From: Ephemerocybe angulata
Taxonomy: Eukaryota > Basidiomycota > Agaricomycetes > Agaricales > Psathyrellaceae
Length of the DNA: 64,000 nucleotides
Assembly: GCA_013368325.1 (NCBI GenBank)
Contig: JAACJK010000167.1
Location: forward strand, 673,501-737,500
Direction of reading: 5' to 3'
The position numbers were made by a program, and so were the translations under genes. Of the stretch, positions 1 through 13,104 are shown one piece after another. Position 1 is the stretch's first letter. Each line of letters opens with the position of its first letter. The notes beneath the pieces are model-generated. The model saw nothing but the letters and a program-made list of their open reading frames with translations. It had not been told where the DNA came from and did no database searches.

Positions 1-3000
1 GCAGGGTCGTGGCAGTGAGCTCGCCAGGATCGGGCGTGCCGCCCTTGTCGTCGTTCTTCCATGCGCCGGGATCCCCGCTCCCCAAACCGAGCCCAAGTCC
101 AAGTTGTCAAAGTCGTTTCGGCGTCGCACGCTACTGTGCTTGTGACGGTATCTCGCGGATGGCGCTGCGGTCCGTTGTGAAGGGGGGCAAGGAGGAGTTT
201 ATATAGTGAGCAGAGGAGAGGGACGAACCGAGTTTGGATGTCCAAAGTCAGTTCGTCATGGGGGAAGGAGGATGGGAAGTGATTCGACGCGGAATCAAAC
301 TTCCATCGTCACGCGTCACTGTGACACGTGACACATCAACAAGCGTGCGCGCCGGGCGCGCTTGTTGATTCTTCCCAAACCAACCATGGACGGACGCAAG
401 CGAAGCCGTCCAACAACGAGATGGATAGCCGTTCTATCGATTCCCTAACTCTTGCCGCCCCTAACTTTTGAAAGAAAGCCAACCCAATCAACAACAAGCC
501 TGACCTTGTCGTTGTAGATCTCCTGGACACCGCGAGCAAACCGCGAGTGGCTACTTGGGGACGGAATGGTAAGTCCCTGCTCGCCGTACACATCTAGCTC
601 GCACTCACCTGGTCACCTAGGGTGTCATTCACGGCAAATGGTGCGCTAGGGACTGGGAGTGTCGGGCACTCCCTCGTCCACGTTGAATGAATCCCGGTAC
701 TCAGCACATCGGGGCCTGGCAGGCTGAGCACTTGACTGGCGCCAACATTTGCCCACTTGAATGAAAATGGCCAGGTGTGAGGTTTCGAATCACTCAGGGG
801 TGCAGATTTCACTCGCGCGCGCCGCGAACTCAGAACAAAGTGTCAGCCGGTCGGCGGGTTTCAGGATGCGTCGGCGCGAAAGAGCACTCGATGAGCGCCC
901 CCGGGCAGTTGTGCACAGTAATCTGTATAATGATCTAATGAAGCACTTCAGTTGTCAATTCTCAAACGTCCCGCGAGTCGCTATTGATTATGATTTGATC
1001 TTGGTTGTTGTTGTGGTTATGCAGGGCATGGGCGGGAGAACAATGCGACATGGTCAAATGGGGCTGCACAGAGTCGTGTGGTGTGCGAAGCTTTGGAGGG
1101 GTTTGTCGGCTCATGGCATGGTGGTGGTGGAGTGGACAGCCGCAAGGAATGGGGGCCATCAGCAGGTACTCGCGATTGGCGTCAAACCCACTGTTTAAGC
1201 GCCCGGGTCTCAAAGGGACAAATCGGTACCTAACGTGGCCCCCTAGGGCCAATACACCTCATTATATGTAATATATCTATATAATCTACTACATTTACCT
1301 ACCATACATTGCTGAACTTCGCAGGGACGTAATACCTTAGTATGACGATGAAGACGGCAGGCAAGCCCACTCCACTTTACCGGCTACGAGGTAGGCGACA
1401 CACAGCAGATAGAAATCTGTAAAAATCACCTAAATAACGAGTAAAATTATATCTTTATAATGCGTCTACTTACGTAGCAAACAGACCAGTATTTGAGTTA
1501 AGGTCAAACCATGCAGGATTCTGGGTTTGATGAAAGTTATGTGCCATACGCCAGGCCTCATCACCACCCTCTACACTCGACATTCGCCCCGCTTCATCTC
1601 GGTCACAAAATGTTTCAAGAAACTGTACAATTGGTGATGCTCCTTGGTTCTCACTCCTTCCGGGTTATCGACATGGCCGCAACTCGAGTTGAACTCGAGT
1701 TCGACTTTACCGTCGTCGGAACCAAAAGCACATGCCGGCGCACCATAAACAGAGGCTCAAGCAGTTCATTCGAGGTCAGTCGTCTCTACTCCTGGCTTCT
1801 AAGTTCAAAAGCTAATATCGCAATGGCGAGTAGTGCACCATCGTCACGAAACAGGAAACTCACAATCCGAGGCTATAAGCATTAAAGCACCCACCACGCT
1901 CCAAGAACTCAGTCTCCTGCAGTCTGCAGAGTGCAGACTCACGTTTAATGGGTAAATACCATGTATAATACCATATGTTCCATTCCATTAGTGTAAATAA
2001 GAGTGTGCTATATAAGTTGGGTACTGAAGTACACCCATTATGATATACAGCAGGTGATCTGCAGCATTCACCACTGTGCTGCATTACAATAGGCGTTTCC
2101 GGAGCGGGACGCTACTCGGTGAGAGCTTCCAAACGAAGCGAGAGCGTCCGGAGATGCGTAAGACTGAATGGAATAAGTATCACAGGCAATTTACATGTTT
2201 AGTTAAACACCTACCTTCACCTCAGCGTTTCGTTTCATGGTACAAGAATTCCCGCCGTGTCGGTCATGTCAACGAGTCCTGTCTCGCTTACACGCGGCCG
2301 AGATTATGGGACGAATATTGATTGTAAGTAAGTGCTACGAATCGACTTGTATATAGCACAACTCACTTATACCTGCGGTTTGTATCGCATACCAGGTCAT
2401 GCGATGGGTGGGTGTTTCCCAGTGAGCATACAGCCACTATACACCCAGAAGAACCATCCCAACTGGTCTCCCCATCCAATCGCACCCAGCCCACTCATCC
2501 CGGCCCACCCTTCGTCCGTTGTCGTCGCTCATAGCGAGCTCCATTCATAAGCCTTTCCCGCCAGCATGACGAGGCAGTGGCGATGAGCCGAACGAACGAG
2601 TGCGAGTGGGCTCTCAAAGGAGGTCACTGATAAATGTACTGACCTGTCTGACCAATTCGGCCACGCGTCGTTGAAAGCAAACGCAAAAGAAACATCGCAC
2701 ATAGGTTCTGTGCAAACGTGAGTACACCCTCTGACTTCGAAGAACAAGGATGCTCACATTGAATCCATACAACAAGCATGAGGTGAGCATCTCGCGTCGA
2801 CTTTGCGCGGCTCGTAGTTCAGGCCTTGTCGTCCTACAAGTCCGGGATTTGATGTCGAATGGAGACGCACTCTGCAAAAGGAACAGATGTGCGATGGATT
2901 GTGGTCGGTAGACGCGAGAAGAGCATGGTGGGCGGTGGACTTCCGTCCCTGGCGTCGTTGGACGAGAGAAGAGGACGTCGGGCGATAACTCTGTCCGTGG

Positions 3001-4147
3001 CACCGTTTGGCGCGAACAGAAAGACGGCGTGTGCAGGCTGAGCGTAATGATCAATAGCAGAAACCGATGGTACTTGCGGTCGCGGTCGTACCCCTGGTGC
3101 GAGCCGCCGTCGGGCGATGGGGTGCGGTAAACTGATGCTGGGATGCGAAGGCCAAGGTGGTTCGCATTGATGCCAGTGTCCCGGTCGTAGTGCTGCATTG
3201 TGTTCTGCTGATGGAGCGACGGGCGATGCTGACGGAGTGGCTGCTGTTGCTGGTATGGGGTTTGGGAAAGTATGCTGCCGCGCAAGGGGGAGCAATGAGG
3301 GTGAGGGGCTGCGCGCTGCGGCGTCTTCGCTCCGCGGGAAGGTTCAGTTGGCGCACCTCGTCACGTATAACGCCAGCCTGCGTGATTGACACGTTGAAGT
3401 TGTGACTAAGGCTGAGACGAAGGTCAGTGTACAATGAACGACTTAATTGGACTGCCGAACTCACTCTCTCCCATGCCAATTCGCCGTTTTCCGGCGCGAA
3501 CTCATTGGCCTCGTAGCGAAGGCGCGTGTGCACGGTAGAATGAGAGATTGCCGGGCTCTGGAGATGGATCGTTGTGAGTCCGACGGTCTGGCACGAATAT
3601 CTCGTACCGACGTCTGATTTACAGTTGACGCAGCGGCCGTCCTCTCTTGCACCACACCCTCATCCCTTCATCTCCGTCGCCGCCGTCCTCCATGCCACAC
3701 GCGCCTGCCCGCAGTTTGAGGTCGTGTACGTCCACCTTGATTTGCACCGTCGCCGTCATCTCGAGTGCCAGTGCGTGGGGGAGGGGCCGCGAGGTGAGTA
3801 TGAGGCTTGATCGAGTCGAGCTAGCCGCCAACGGGATCTTTGAAGACTTTGGAGGGGTCGGGAAATGCGGATGACCTCGGTGTCGTGTGCGACGGGTGTT
3901 GTCGCTGTCTATGTCTCGAGGCTTGGAGAGTTTCGGCCGTGAGGTAGACGAGCGGTCGCCGGTCTGCGAGATGAGATGAGTTTCGTGTTGCTTCGCTTCT
4001 ACGAAGATAACGGACTAATTTGTGTAAACGACGCAGGTTGGACGCAGCGACCGTCGTCTCGTACAATTTGTCTCCGTCTCCGTCGTCCTCGATGCCATAC
4101 ACCCAAACACGCGCCGTCGTGCGCCGCGGTCGCTTTGACATCGTCGT
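1..4147. other. Duplicated segment A, copy 1: no confident gene
   Basis: Several overlapping open frames occur on both strands (for example 2614-3285 minus and 3051-3533 minus). None has recognisable domains, and they overlap in competing frames, so I treat them as chance. Two similar acidic stretches are readable on the minus strand around 3680-3700 and 4085-4110 (each with a G-[IM]-E-D-x-G-D-G-D pattern). They are followed by similar splice-like sequence, so decayed exons of an unknown repeated gene are possible. Confidence 0.4.
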
Positions 4148-6831
4148 CACCTCAGTCACCCGGACCGGGGACCTCCTTAGGTACCCAAGACCAGACAGTC
4201 CACCCACCTAAGAAGGGGGTCCCTGGTGGTTCTGTCCAGGGCTGGATTTTTTCCACTGGGCTGGTTTTGGTCCATTGGTGTGTCCGTTTGTCCAATTGAT
4301 ATGACCATTTGTCCAGGTGTCTGGGGTCTTTGTTAATGGATTTTTTTCCAGGGTTGGAATTTTGTCCAATCAGCTGGACTTTTTCCATTTGATCTAGTAT
4401 GGACTTGACCAGCATTGGACTTTTCCAATCATGATTGTGGACCAGTCCACCAACCTGTTTTGCATAGATTGGACAAGTCCATTATATTTTGGACTAGTCC
4501 ACTGCTGTCATTTGATGAATTGGACTAGTCTATTATTGTATGGTCTAGTCCACCGCTGTTATTTGATAAATTGGTCTAGTCCACTGCTGATGGCATCAGT
4601 CTAATGACATTGATGGTACCTGTACCTATGATGTCATGATCTACATTGATGGACCCTGTGCCTGTATCATTATGACATCATTGATGGTACCTGTGCCTGA
4701 TTTGCATGACATCATTGATGGTACCTGTACCTGTGATGTCATGATCTACATGATGTCACTTTGATTAATGACTGTCATGATGTCATGCAAATCATGATGT
4801 CATGCTCATTTAGATAAGAGGTGTGCTGAACAGATTCCCTCATATCTCACTCAGTTCCTGTCTGATAAGAATGGTTTTGATGTCATTGGAAAGTGTGAAG
4901 TAAGGAGAGTACAGTGGGGTATGTTGTGCGCTCTTCATGTGGGGCTATAGCTTGTGAAATCATGAAAATGCCATTTAAGATGTATATTAGGGTGAGCTTT
5001 GGTCAAGATAGCTGAATATCTCACCCATTTCTTAATCAATTTAAATAAAATGTGTATCAATAGAAAGCTCCGGCAACCTAGAGTAAATCTATGACTACGT
5101 CACCCCTTAAAACCCTTTGTACAAACCTGAATGTGGCATGCAACCTGAGACTCAATGTCTAGTAAGATTACACTTCTCCAGACACTATTTCATGAATATA
5201 AAGCCTTACAAGTATACACCAGACCACTAGTAATGTCCAATGAGGTAACCTATAGTGTCACAGCTCTGCAGTGCATCTATCCTTGGAGAAACATGACTTT
5301 ATGCAAACCAGCTTTAAAATGGCACAATTGTCTCAATTGCTATTTATGGTAAGCAGGTAGAGGTACAAGGACACTGTGAAAGTATACCCTCAAATAGTAG
5401 GTTTCTATTCCAAAAGACTGCAAGCAAATCCAAGCAGTAGAAGATGATCTACAAGAAGAACTAGCTCTAAGTGCATCCTTGAATCTTTAGTTGCACACTT
5501 GTACATCTTCAGACCATAGTTAAGGCTAAGACTAGACATATCTCCATGCTCACTGGATGGTTTTGGCTACTTTCTTTTGCATTCTCAACTAGGTGTTTGT
5601 CCCTTTCCTATCCAAGTATGTATATTGCTAGAACTATCAGAAAAGGGTCCAAAAATAGTGATTTGTAGCACAGGAACCAAGCTTGGGCAATTACACCATT
5701 ACATCACCAATCATCTATGGATAGCAAAACTTGGTGCTGGATTGGCTACATGATATGTCTAAAGGCATACTGGGTATAGATGTTTACCATCTACCCTTGC
5801 TTTAGGTCTTCAGTGACACTAACCCTAATGCTTCTCACAATTGGCACCTTTGGAGTATTGAATGGTAAGATAATGTGGAGTGGGGATGCCACATATACCA
5901 CTGTATACCCCTTAAGCTAAGGTTTAAAATGATACTAGATTCATCCTTATCAGAGGAGAACTGAGTGAAATATGAATGAATCAGTCCCACATTCTCCTTA
6001 TCTAAATGAGCTTCCTGTTGGTGTAATGACATTTCCATCATTTTCAAGGTATATATATTATGAGAATAGGATGCACTACATAGGCCACTCTACTCTTCTC
6101 ATTTTACACTTTCCAATGATACTAAAACCATCCCTATCAGACAGGAACTGAGTGAGATATGAGGGAATCTGTTCAGCACACCTCTTATATAAATGAGCAT
6201 GACATCATGATTTGCATGACATCATGACAGTCATTAATCAAAGTGACATCATGTAGATCATGACATCACAGGTACAGGTACCATCAATGATGTCATGCAA
6301 ATCAGGCACAGGTACCATCAATGACGTCATAATGATACAGGCACAGGGTCCATCAATGTAGATCATGACATCATAGGTACAGGTACCATCAATGTCATTA
6401 GACTGATGCCATCAGCAGTGGACTAGACCAATTTATCAAATAACAGCGGTGGACTAGACCATACAATAATGGACTAGTCCAATTCATCAAATGACAGCAG
6501 TGGACTAGTCCAAAATATAATGGACTTGTCCAATCTATGCAAAAAGGTTAGTGGACTAGTCCACAATCATGATTGGAAAAGTCCAATGCTGGTCAAGTCC
6601 ATACTAGATCAAATGGAAAAAGTCCAGCTGATTGGACAAAATTCCAACACTGGAAAAAATCCATTAACAAAGACCCCAGACACCTGGACAAACGGACACA
6701 CCAATGGACCAAAACCAGCCCAGTGGAAAAAATCCAGCCTTGGACAGAACCACCAGGGACCCCCTTCTTAGGTGGGTGGACTGTCTGGTCTTGGGTACCT
6801 AAGGAGGTCCCCGGTCCGGGTGACTGAGGTG
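4148..6831. mobile_element. Foldback TIR element, copy 1 (nonautonomous, 2684 bp)
   Basis: The first bases CACCTCAGTCACCCGG are matched in reverse complement by the last bases, ending at 6831. The inverted match continues inward for roughly 750 bp on each side (to about 4900 and 6080). The arms contain many copies of the self-complementary 12-mer TGGACTAGTCCA and related half-sites, then repeated GATGGTACCTGTACCTG and ATGATGTCATG blocks. The middle (about 4900-6080) has only short meaningless frames and no transposase. The left flank is TCGTCGT, but the right flank (TTTTTGG) does not match it, unlike copy 2. It is probably mobilised in trans. Confidence 0.9.
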
Positions 6832-8957
6832 TTTTTGGCTTAGTATTGATATTTTGCAACAAATTGTCAACCATTATTTGGCCCCCTCCTCTGCCGATGA
6901 ATGCTCTGTTCACTCCAATTCTTGTTGCAACCTAATTCACTACTTTTGTGGTTCTAGTGACTTAAACATGTGCTGATCTGTAATTTTCCAACTCTATGAC
7001 CTTTTTGCAACCCATTGATCGTGATACTATACTCCACTTAGAGTTGATGATTTCGTTCTAGGAATTCATCAGAAACCTCAGAAGTCTCAAGGATATTCTA
7101 GAGGCTACTAATAGCCAAAACATGTCTTTGTTGTTAGAGAGACACATTTTCTCTCTGGACAAATATCCCAAAAATATCCCAAAATCTTGTTGAGCCATGC
7201 AATATGAGATGTGCAGTGGCCAGAGTTGTAGTTAAAAATCTATCAACTCTAGGTGGAGCATAGTAGTAGTGAGGTTGCGCGGTGAGAGTTTGACGTTAGC
7301 TTTTTTGACACTATCACGGCACTTGCCTTCATGATTGTCCGACAAAATCGCGGCTCTTGCCAAAATCCAAAATATCAATCACTGCGCCCGCACCCCTGCT
7401 TTGACTTCCACTCGATACATATGATCTGCAGTAAGTGCGCAACCCTGTGTATTTGCATAGCTACTACATTATATATATAATTTCACTCTCCCCATTCCCC
7501 AAATGCAGCTGGCTTCCCAGAGACATATATACACAACAAGAATTGAGCAACGAGGGTGAGCGTGGGTTGGCATCGAATATGAGTGGGGTCGGCGTACTGG
7601 TGTTGTGCTTCGGGGGGTAAGCGGAGGACGGTTGCGGTTGAGAGATGGCTGTGGGCTGTTGGGCTGTGAACGGGGTCTTGATGGCGATAACCGGCGGAGA
7701 GCTTGACATAGACCCCAGAGGGCGTCGGTGGTGATATGGGTTCGGGCTGGGAGGGCGGGGGTGGGACGGGGGGCGTAGATGAAAGTACGTTCACCGTCCG
7801 CGCTCGCCCATCATCGGAGTCCACCCTCGACTCGGACCTCAACCCCGCATACCTCACGCAGACCGACGACGCGCCCTTCTACCCCGAAGGGCGCATCCTC
7901 AACTTCACGCCTCCCAAACCCACGTCACCTCTAGCCACCACCACCTTCACCGTGCCACACTCGTCCATCAAGCTCGGCCAGACGCTCCTCTCGCTCCCGA
8001 CGCGCCCTTTCCGCGCCGCGAAGCACCTCCGCAAGCCCAAGTTCATTGCGGACATGCAAGCCTTCAGCGATGGGGTGGACTCGATGTGCTAGATTGGTGG
8101 GTGCTGCAAACATAGGTTAGTCGTCGTCCATAACGATGCAAAATTTCCGACTCACCAGTTAATGCCCTCGCCAAACACGACCTGCAGCACTCTTCCACGC
8201 GCGACAACGAGCCCTCGTGAGTACACCTTCAAGGCAGCTTGAAATTCATGGCCACCGACCGAAGCATCGAGCTCGTCGTCTCCCACGATGAGCTTACGGT
8301 CCCACAACGGAAACCAAGGTCTACTCTCGTCTCCATTGGCGACGACCTCGAGGTTTCAGTGGCCTGCGTATGGCGGCGGCGTTAAAAACTTTTCAGGGCA
8401 GTCGTGACCTGGACATGGCTACTGCAGATACAAGTCAGTCGTCGTCATACAGCAATAAACGACCTTCACTTACAAAGTACCGCACTCTTCCCACCGACCT
8501 AACATCCACCAACCGCCGCTCAACGTCGCTAGACTAGACTCTGGATGGAAAGGTGAGTACATGAGCGGTATAACGAGGCACTAACCGAGCGTTGTGCGAG
8601 CCGTGGAGAATGGGGAGGTCAGGGTTTCATGCGTGGTGTGCTGAGCTAAGGTCCATAAGTCGGCGTTTACTGTGCATAGGGAATTACTCACTGATAAAGC
8701 CAATGAGCTCGACATGCAAGTGCAGATGAGCTAGCCTGAAAAGAGGTAGAGGTGAGTAAAAAGGTCTATAGCGAAGGGTAAAAACTCACCGTCGTCGATA
8801 TACTTGAGCTTCGGCCTCGCCGTGACCCTCGCCACCTCGCCCAAGTCCCCCCGCTTCGCCCTGACCCACCTCGCTACGGACGGTGGCATCAGCTCGAGGA
8901 CGCGGACGCGGAGGAGTCCCTCCCCCCTGAAGATCAGCGCTGGGATGCAGAAGCTGC
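6832..8957. other. Duplicated segment B with gene-like exons
   Basis: This segment is present once between the two A copies, and the duplication model predicts another copy just left of the window. 6832-7435 is AT-rich with nothing recognisable. From about 7480 to 8957 both strands have protein-like stretches bounded by splice-like signals, described in the next two entries. Confidence 0.5.
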
Positions 8958-9170
8958 GCAGGGTCGTGGCAGTGAGCTCGCCAGGATCGGGCGTGCCGCC
9001 CTTGTCGTCGTTCTTCCATGCGCCGGGATCCCCGCTCCCCAAACCGAGCCCAAGTCCAAGTTGTCAAAGTCGTTTCGGCGTCGCACGCTACTGTGCTTGT
9101 GACGGTATCTCGCGGATGGCGCTGCGGTCCGTTGTGAAGGGGGGCAAGGAGGAGTTTATATAGTGAGCAG
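7480..9170 (-). other. Possible spliced minus-strand gene, function unknown
   Basis: On the minus strand a TATA-like box lies near 9158-9166 (TATATAAAC). It is followed by an open, protein-like frame at 8790-9042 ending in KYIDDG. A well-formed intron follows at about 8742-8788 (GTGAGT to TTTTCAG), then short exon-like pieces each separated by GTRAGT/AG pairs (near 8697-8741, 8595-8650 and 8460-8530). A further protein-like stretch lies at 8222-8345 (ending EFQAALK). I could not connect these into one frame or recognise a domain. It may be a real multi-exon gene or its decayed remains. The part right of 8957 is repeated at 1-213. Confidence 0.3.
7736..8092 (+). other. Possible plus-strand coding exon (118 codons)
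   Basis: The frame from ATG 7736 to TAG 8092 has a Gly-rich start and then a compositionally ordinary stretch (for example TQTDDAPFYPEGRILNF and LPTRPFRAAKHLRKPK). It overlaps the minus-strand candidate, so at most one is likely to be genuine. Splice-like GTTAGT to CACCAG at about 8113-8158 could extend it. No family recognised. Confidence 0.25.
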
Positions 9171-12100
9171 AGGAGAGGGACGAACCGAGTTTGGATGTCC
9201 AAAGTCAGTTCGTCATGGGGGAAGGAGGATGGGAAGTGATTCGACGCGGAATCAAACTTCCATCGTCACGCGTCACTGTGACACGTGACACATCAACAAG
9301 TGTGCGCGCCGGGCGCGCTTGTTGATTCTTCCCAAACCAACCATGGACGGACGCAAGCGAAGCCGTCCAACAACGAGATGGATAGCCGTTCTATCGATTC
9401 CCTAACTCTTGCCGCCCCTAACTTTTGAAAGAAAGCCAACCCAATCAACAACAAGCCTGACCTTGTCGTTGTAGATCTCCTGGACACCGCGAGCAAACCG
9501 CGAGTGGCTACTTGGGGACGGAATGGTAAGTCCCTGCTCGCCGTACACATCTAGCTCGCACTCACCTGGTCACCTAGGGTGTCATTCACGGCAAATGGTG
9601 CGCTAGGGACTGGGAGTGTCGGGCACTCCCTCGTCCACGTTGAATGAATCCCGGTACTCAGCACATCGGGGCCTGGCAGGCTGAGCACTTGACTGGCGCC
9701 AACATTTGCCCACTTGAATGAAAATGGCCAGGTGTGAGGTTTCGAATCACTCAGGGGTGCAGATTTCACTCGCGCGCGCCGCGAACTCAGAACAAAGTGT
9801 CAGCCGGTCGGCGGGTTTCAGGATGCGTCGGCGCGAAAGAGCACTCGATGAGCGCCCCCGGGCAGTTGTGCACAGTAATCTGTATAATGATCTAATGAAG
9901 CACTTCAGTTGTCAATTCTCAAACGTCCCGCGAGTCGCTATTGATTATGATTTGATCTTGGTTGTTGTTGTGGTTATGCAGGGCATGGGCGGGAGAACAA
10001 TGCGACATGGTCAAATGGGGCTGCACAGAGTCGTGTGGTGTGCGAAGCTTTGGAGGGGTTTGTCGGCTCATGGCATGGTGGTGGTGGAGTGGACAGCCGC
10101 AAGGAATGGGGGCCATCAGCAGGTACTCGCGATTGGCGTCAAACCCACTGTTTAAGCGCCCGGGTCTCAAAGGGACAAATCGGTACCTAACGTGGCCCCC
10201 TAGGGCCAATACACCTCATTATATGTAATATATCTATATAATCTACTACATTTACCTACCATACATTGCTGAACTTCGCAGGGACGTAATACCTTAGTAT
10301 GACGATGAAGACGGCAGGCAAGCCCACTCCACTTTACCGGCTACGAGGTAGGCGACACACAGCAGATAGAAATCTGTAAAAATCACCTAAATAACGAGTA
10401 AAATTATATCTTTATAATGCGTCTACTTACGTAGCAAACAGACCAGTATTTGAGTTAAGGTCAAACCATGCAGGATTCTGGGTTTGATGAAAGTTATGTG
10501 CCATACGCCAGGCCTCATCACCACCCTCTACACTCGACATTCGCCCCGCTTCATCTCGGTCACAAAATGTTTCAAGAAACTGTACAATTGGTGATGCTCC
10601 TTGGTTCTCACTCCTTCCGGGTTATCGACATGGCCGCAACTCGAGTTGAACTCGAGTTCGACTTTACCGTCGTCGGAACCAAAAGCACATGCCGGCGCAC
10701 CATAAACAGAGGCTCAAGCAGTTCATTCGAGGTCAGTCGTCTCTACTCCTGGCTTCTAAGTTCAAAAGCTAATATCGCAATGGCGAGTAGTGCACCATCG
10801 TCACGAAACAGGAAACTCACAATCCGAGGCTATAAGCATTAAAGCACCCACCACGCTCCAAGAACTCAGTCTCCTGCAGTCTGCAGAGTGCAGACTCACG
10901 TTTAATGGGTAAATACCATGTATAATACCATATGTTCCATTCCATTAGTGTAAATAAGAGTGTGCTATATAAGTTGGGTACTGAAGTACACCCATTATGA
11001 TATACAGCAGGTGATCTGCAGCATTCACCACTGTGCTGCATTACAATAGGCGTTTCCGGAGCGGGACGCTACTCGGTGAGAGCTTCCAAACGAAGCGAGA
11101 GCGTCCGGAGATGCGTAAGACTGAATGGAATAAGTATCACAGGCAATTTACATGTTTAGTTAAACACCTACCTTCACCTCAGCGTTTCGTTTCATGGTAC
11201 AAGAATTCCCGCCGTGTCGGTCATGTCAACGAGTCCTGTCTCGCTTACACGCGGCCGAGATTATGGGACGAATATTGATTGTAAGTAAGTGCTACGAATC
11301 GACTTGTATATAGCACAACTCACTTATACCTGCGGTTTGTATCGCATACCAGGTCATGCGATGGGTGGGTGTTTCCCAGTGAGCATACAGCCACTATACA
11401 CCCAGAAGAACCATCCCAACTGGTCTCCCCATCCAATCGCACCCAGCCCACTCATCCCGGCCCACCCTTCGTCCGTTGTCGTCGCTCATAGCGAGCTCCA
11501 TTCATAAGCCTTTCCCGCCAGCATGACGAGGCAGTGGCGATGAGCCGAACGAACGAGTGCGAGTGGGCTCTCAAAGGAGGTCACTGATAAATGTACTGAC
11601 CTGTCTGACCAATTCGGCCACGCGTCGTTGAAAGCAAACGCAAAAGAAACATCGCACATAGGTTCTGTGCAAACGTGAGTACACCCTCTGACTTCGAAGA
11701 ACAAGGATGCTCACATTGAATCCATACAACAAGCATGAGGTGAGCATCTCGCGTCGACTTTGCGCGGCTCGTAGTTCAGGCCTTGTCGTCCTACAAGTCC
11801 GGGATTTGATGTCGAATGGAGACGCACTCTGCAAAAGGAACAGATGTGCGATGGATTGTGGTCGGTAGACGCGAGAAGAGCATGGTGGGCGGTGGACTTC
11901 CGTCCCTGGCGTCGTTGGACGAGAGAAGAGGACGTCGGGCGATAACTCTGTCCGTGGCACCGTTTGGCGCGAACAGAAAGACGGCGTGTGCAGGCTGAGC
12001 GTAATGATCAATAGCAGAAACCGATGGTACTTGCGGTCGCGGTCGTACCCCTGGTGCGAGCCGCCGTCGGGCGATGGGGTGCGGTAAACTGATGCTGGGA

Positions 12101-13104
12101 TGCGAAGGCCAAGGTGGTTCGCATTGATGCCAGTGTCCCGGTCGTAGTGCTGCATTGTGTTCTGCTGATGGAGCGACGGGCGATGCTGACGGAGTGGCTG
12201 CTGTTGCTGGTATGGGGTTTGGGAAAGTATGCTGCCGCGCAAGGGGGAGCAATGAGGGTGAGGGGCTGCGCGCTGCGGCGTCTTCGCTCCGCGGGAAGGT
12301 TCAGTTGGCGCACCTCGTCACGTATAACGCCAGCCTGCGTGATTGACACGTTGAAGTTGTGACTAAGGCTGAGACGAAGGTCAGTGTACAATGAACGACT
12401 TAATTGGACTGCCGAACTCACTCTCTCCCATGCCAATTCGCCGTTTTCCGGCGCGAACTCATTGGCCTCGTAGCGAAGGCGCGTGTGCACGGTAGAATGA
12501 GAGATTGCCGGGCTCTGGAGATGGATCGTTGTGAGTCCGACGGTCTGGCACGAATATCTCGTACCGACGTCTGATTTACAGTTGACGCAGCGGCCGTCCT
12601 CTCTTGCACCACACCCTCATCCCTTCATCTCCGTCGCCGCCGTCCTCCATGCCACACGCGCCTGCCCGCAGTTTGAGGTCGTGTACGTCCACCTTGATTT
12701 GCACCGTCGCCGTCATCTCGAGTGCCAGTGCGTGGGGGAGGGGCCGCGAGGTGAGTATGAGGCTTGATCGAGTCGAGCTAGCCGCCAACGGGATCTTTGA
12801 AGACTTTGGAGGGGTCGGGAAATGCGGATGACCTCGGTGTCGTGTGCGACGGGTGTTGTCGCTGTCTATGTCTCGAGGCTTGGAGAGTTTCGGCCGTGAG
12901 GTAGACGAGCGGTCGCCGGTCTGCGAGATGAGATGAGTTTCGTGTTGCTTCGCTTCTACGAAGATAACGGACTAATTTGTGTAAACGACGCAGGTTGGAC
13001 GCAGCGACCGTCGTCTCGTACAATTTGTCTCCGTCTCCGTCGTCCTCGATGCCATACACCCAAACACGCGCCGTCGTGCGCCGCGGTCGCTTTGACATCG
13101 TCGT
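8958..13104. other. Duplicated segment A, copy 2: no confident gene
   Basis: Copy of 1-4147 with one or two base changes. It has the same uninformative overlapping frames and nothing to support a gene beyond the comments on copy 1. Its last seven bases (13098-13104, TCGTCGT) form the left half of the direct repeat around the foldback element. Confidence 0.45.

Noticed and set aside
2614..3285. 223-codon minus-strand frame as a gene
   Set aside because: Overlaps other frames of similar length in different phases, has odd composition and no splice support.
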